Assembly: GCF_021155765.1 (NCBI RefSeq)
Contig: NC_060112.1
Location: forward strand, 20,708,001 to 20,772,000
Source: Diprion similis
Taxonomy: Eukaryota; Arthropoda; Insecta; Hymenoptera; Diprionidae
DNA: 64,000 nucleotides
Reading direction: 5' to 3'
A program made the position numbers and the translations under genes. Within the stretch, counting starts at the first letter, position 1; each line of letters starts with the position of its first letter. Below are positions 63,125 through 64,000 of this stretch, one piece after another. The notes beneath the pieces are model-generated. The model was not told where the DNA came from, ran no database searches, and saw only the letters and a program-made list of their open reading frames with translations.

Positions 63125-64000
63125 CTGTAAGAAAGAGCATTAAACGTGATAAAATTCTCGGAGAAAACCTCGAGTCAAGTAGGTGAGATAATTATCCACC
63201 TGGGATAAAACGCGTTGCGGTAATCATCTCAAGAAATTTTGGGTGTTACATGAGAATTCGTTGAGTTATGTGAAACGCAGAGGTCGTGCCAAGCTTTGAA
63301 CAAGAATTGTGACACAAGCCTCGATGCCAGTTTCCCAACACCTAAAAATTGTGGGGATGAATTATCTCCGAGGTGACAAAAGTTGGTAAAATTTATGAAA
63401 ATTATATTAATAAATCAGGACAAATTGCTTAGCTGCATCGCTTCACCTGCTCGTTTTCCAATCCAATAAAATAAAGAAAGGAGTGATGCGACGTCGTAAT
63501 TGATACTCTTGCTGGTACCAGGAGTCAAGCTTGTTTTCTAATAACAGTTATTCCATTCAGTCAACCATCGTATATTGTATTTCTTTTTAACTATGGTTGT
63601 ATTGAAATGACGGAAACAATCATCAGGGCACAGTATACAGTAATTTTCGAACTTTCTTTGCCACGAACTAGGAAGCGAGTTTTTACCTTATTCAAGGCAC
63701 AACGTTATTGAACTTTTATCCTGAGAAATTCGAAACCAAGCATCGATCCTCAGTTAAAATCGGCGAAAGGGTTCGAGGACAGTTCCACATGCTGATGATT
63801 CCAGTGATATAGCTGAAACGAAAAAACATGGAACGACCGTAGGTGTATCATTATTTTTCGTCACTTGAGGAGCCTGCAATAGATGATGTTGAAGCGGCGT
63901 AATAAAATGTTTTGAAATTGAGTTTGAAACGTGAGAATTAAACGGATGATACAAAGAGACTTGCAACTAGTCTCGAGCCTGAAACAATAGCGAATTCGTA
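63125..64000. other. Window end, no firm gene
   Basis: A minus-strand piece at 63750-63812 follows a TTTCGTTTCAG acceptor and reads LYHWNHQHVELSSNPFADFN before TGA, which looks like a C-terminal exon, but no partner exon is visible before the window edge. Confidence 0.3.

Noticed and set aside
1-64000. CRISPR arrays, bacterial operons, Shine-Dalgarno sites
   Set aside because: The window is clearly eukaryotic, with spliced genes; no regularly spaced repeats were seen.

Overview
This is a nuclear, intron-containing genome window from an animal, most probably an insect. The genes have short GT-AG introns, AATAAA signals close to the stop codons, and long AT-rich intergenic DNA full of microsatellites. 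The encoded families (ALG11, RTCA, a CRP/MLP-type LIM protein, the homeobox gene Dbx) fit an insect. A holometabolous, possibly hymenopteran, source is my impression and is not proven by the sequence. All gene models below were assembled by hand from splice sites and reading-frame phase.

Layout. 1-6000 is mostly non-coding, with two weak candidate exons on the minus strand (2611-2665, 3476-3548) and CRE-like palindromes before ALG11. 6119-8363 (+) is ALG11, the ER mannosyltransferase of N-glycan precursor synthesis, in seven exons. 8784-11136 (-) is RTCA, the RNA 3'-phosphate cyclase, also seven exons; it lies tail-to-tail with ALG11, 420 bp apart. 11994-16279 (+) is a divergent two-LIM protein. 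Its two LIM domains, each split by an intron, are about 680 residues apart, and much of that gap is encoded by two exons of symmetrical phase (Gln/His-rich, then Cys/Gly/Pro-rich). This is the most unusual object in the window.

16.6-40.5 kb is a gene-poor stretch. It holds microsatellites, a 20-base G run, a tRNA T-arm-like hairpin, one doubtful two-exon reading frame (35865-36766) and a palindromic TATA element (38611). It probably forms the upstream regulatory territory of the next gene. 40524-57459 (+) is Dbx, with four coding exons, an eh1-like repressor motif, and a homeodomain cut by a 10.5-kb intron. 59129-61711 (-) is a five-exon gene for an unrecognised secreted protein of 261 residues; one of its introns has a GC donor. 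The last 2 kb contain weak exon candidates only.

The genes do not form a pathway: two housekeeping enzymes (ALG11, RTCA) lie next to a probable muscle or cytoskeletal LIM gene, a neural patterning factor and an orphan secreted protein.
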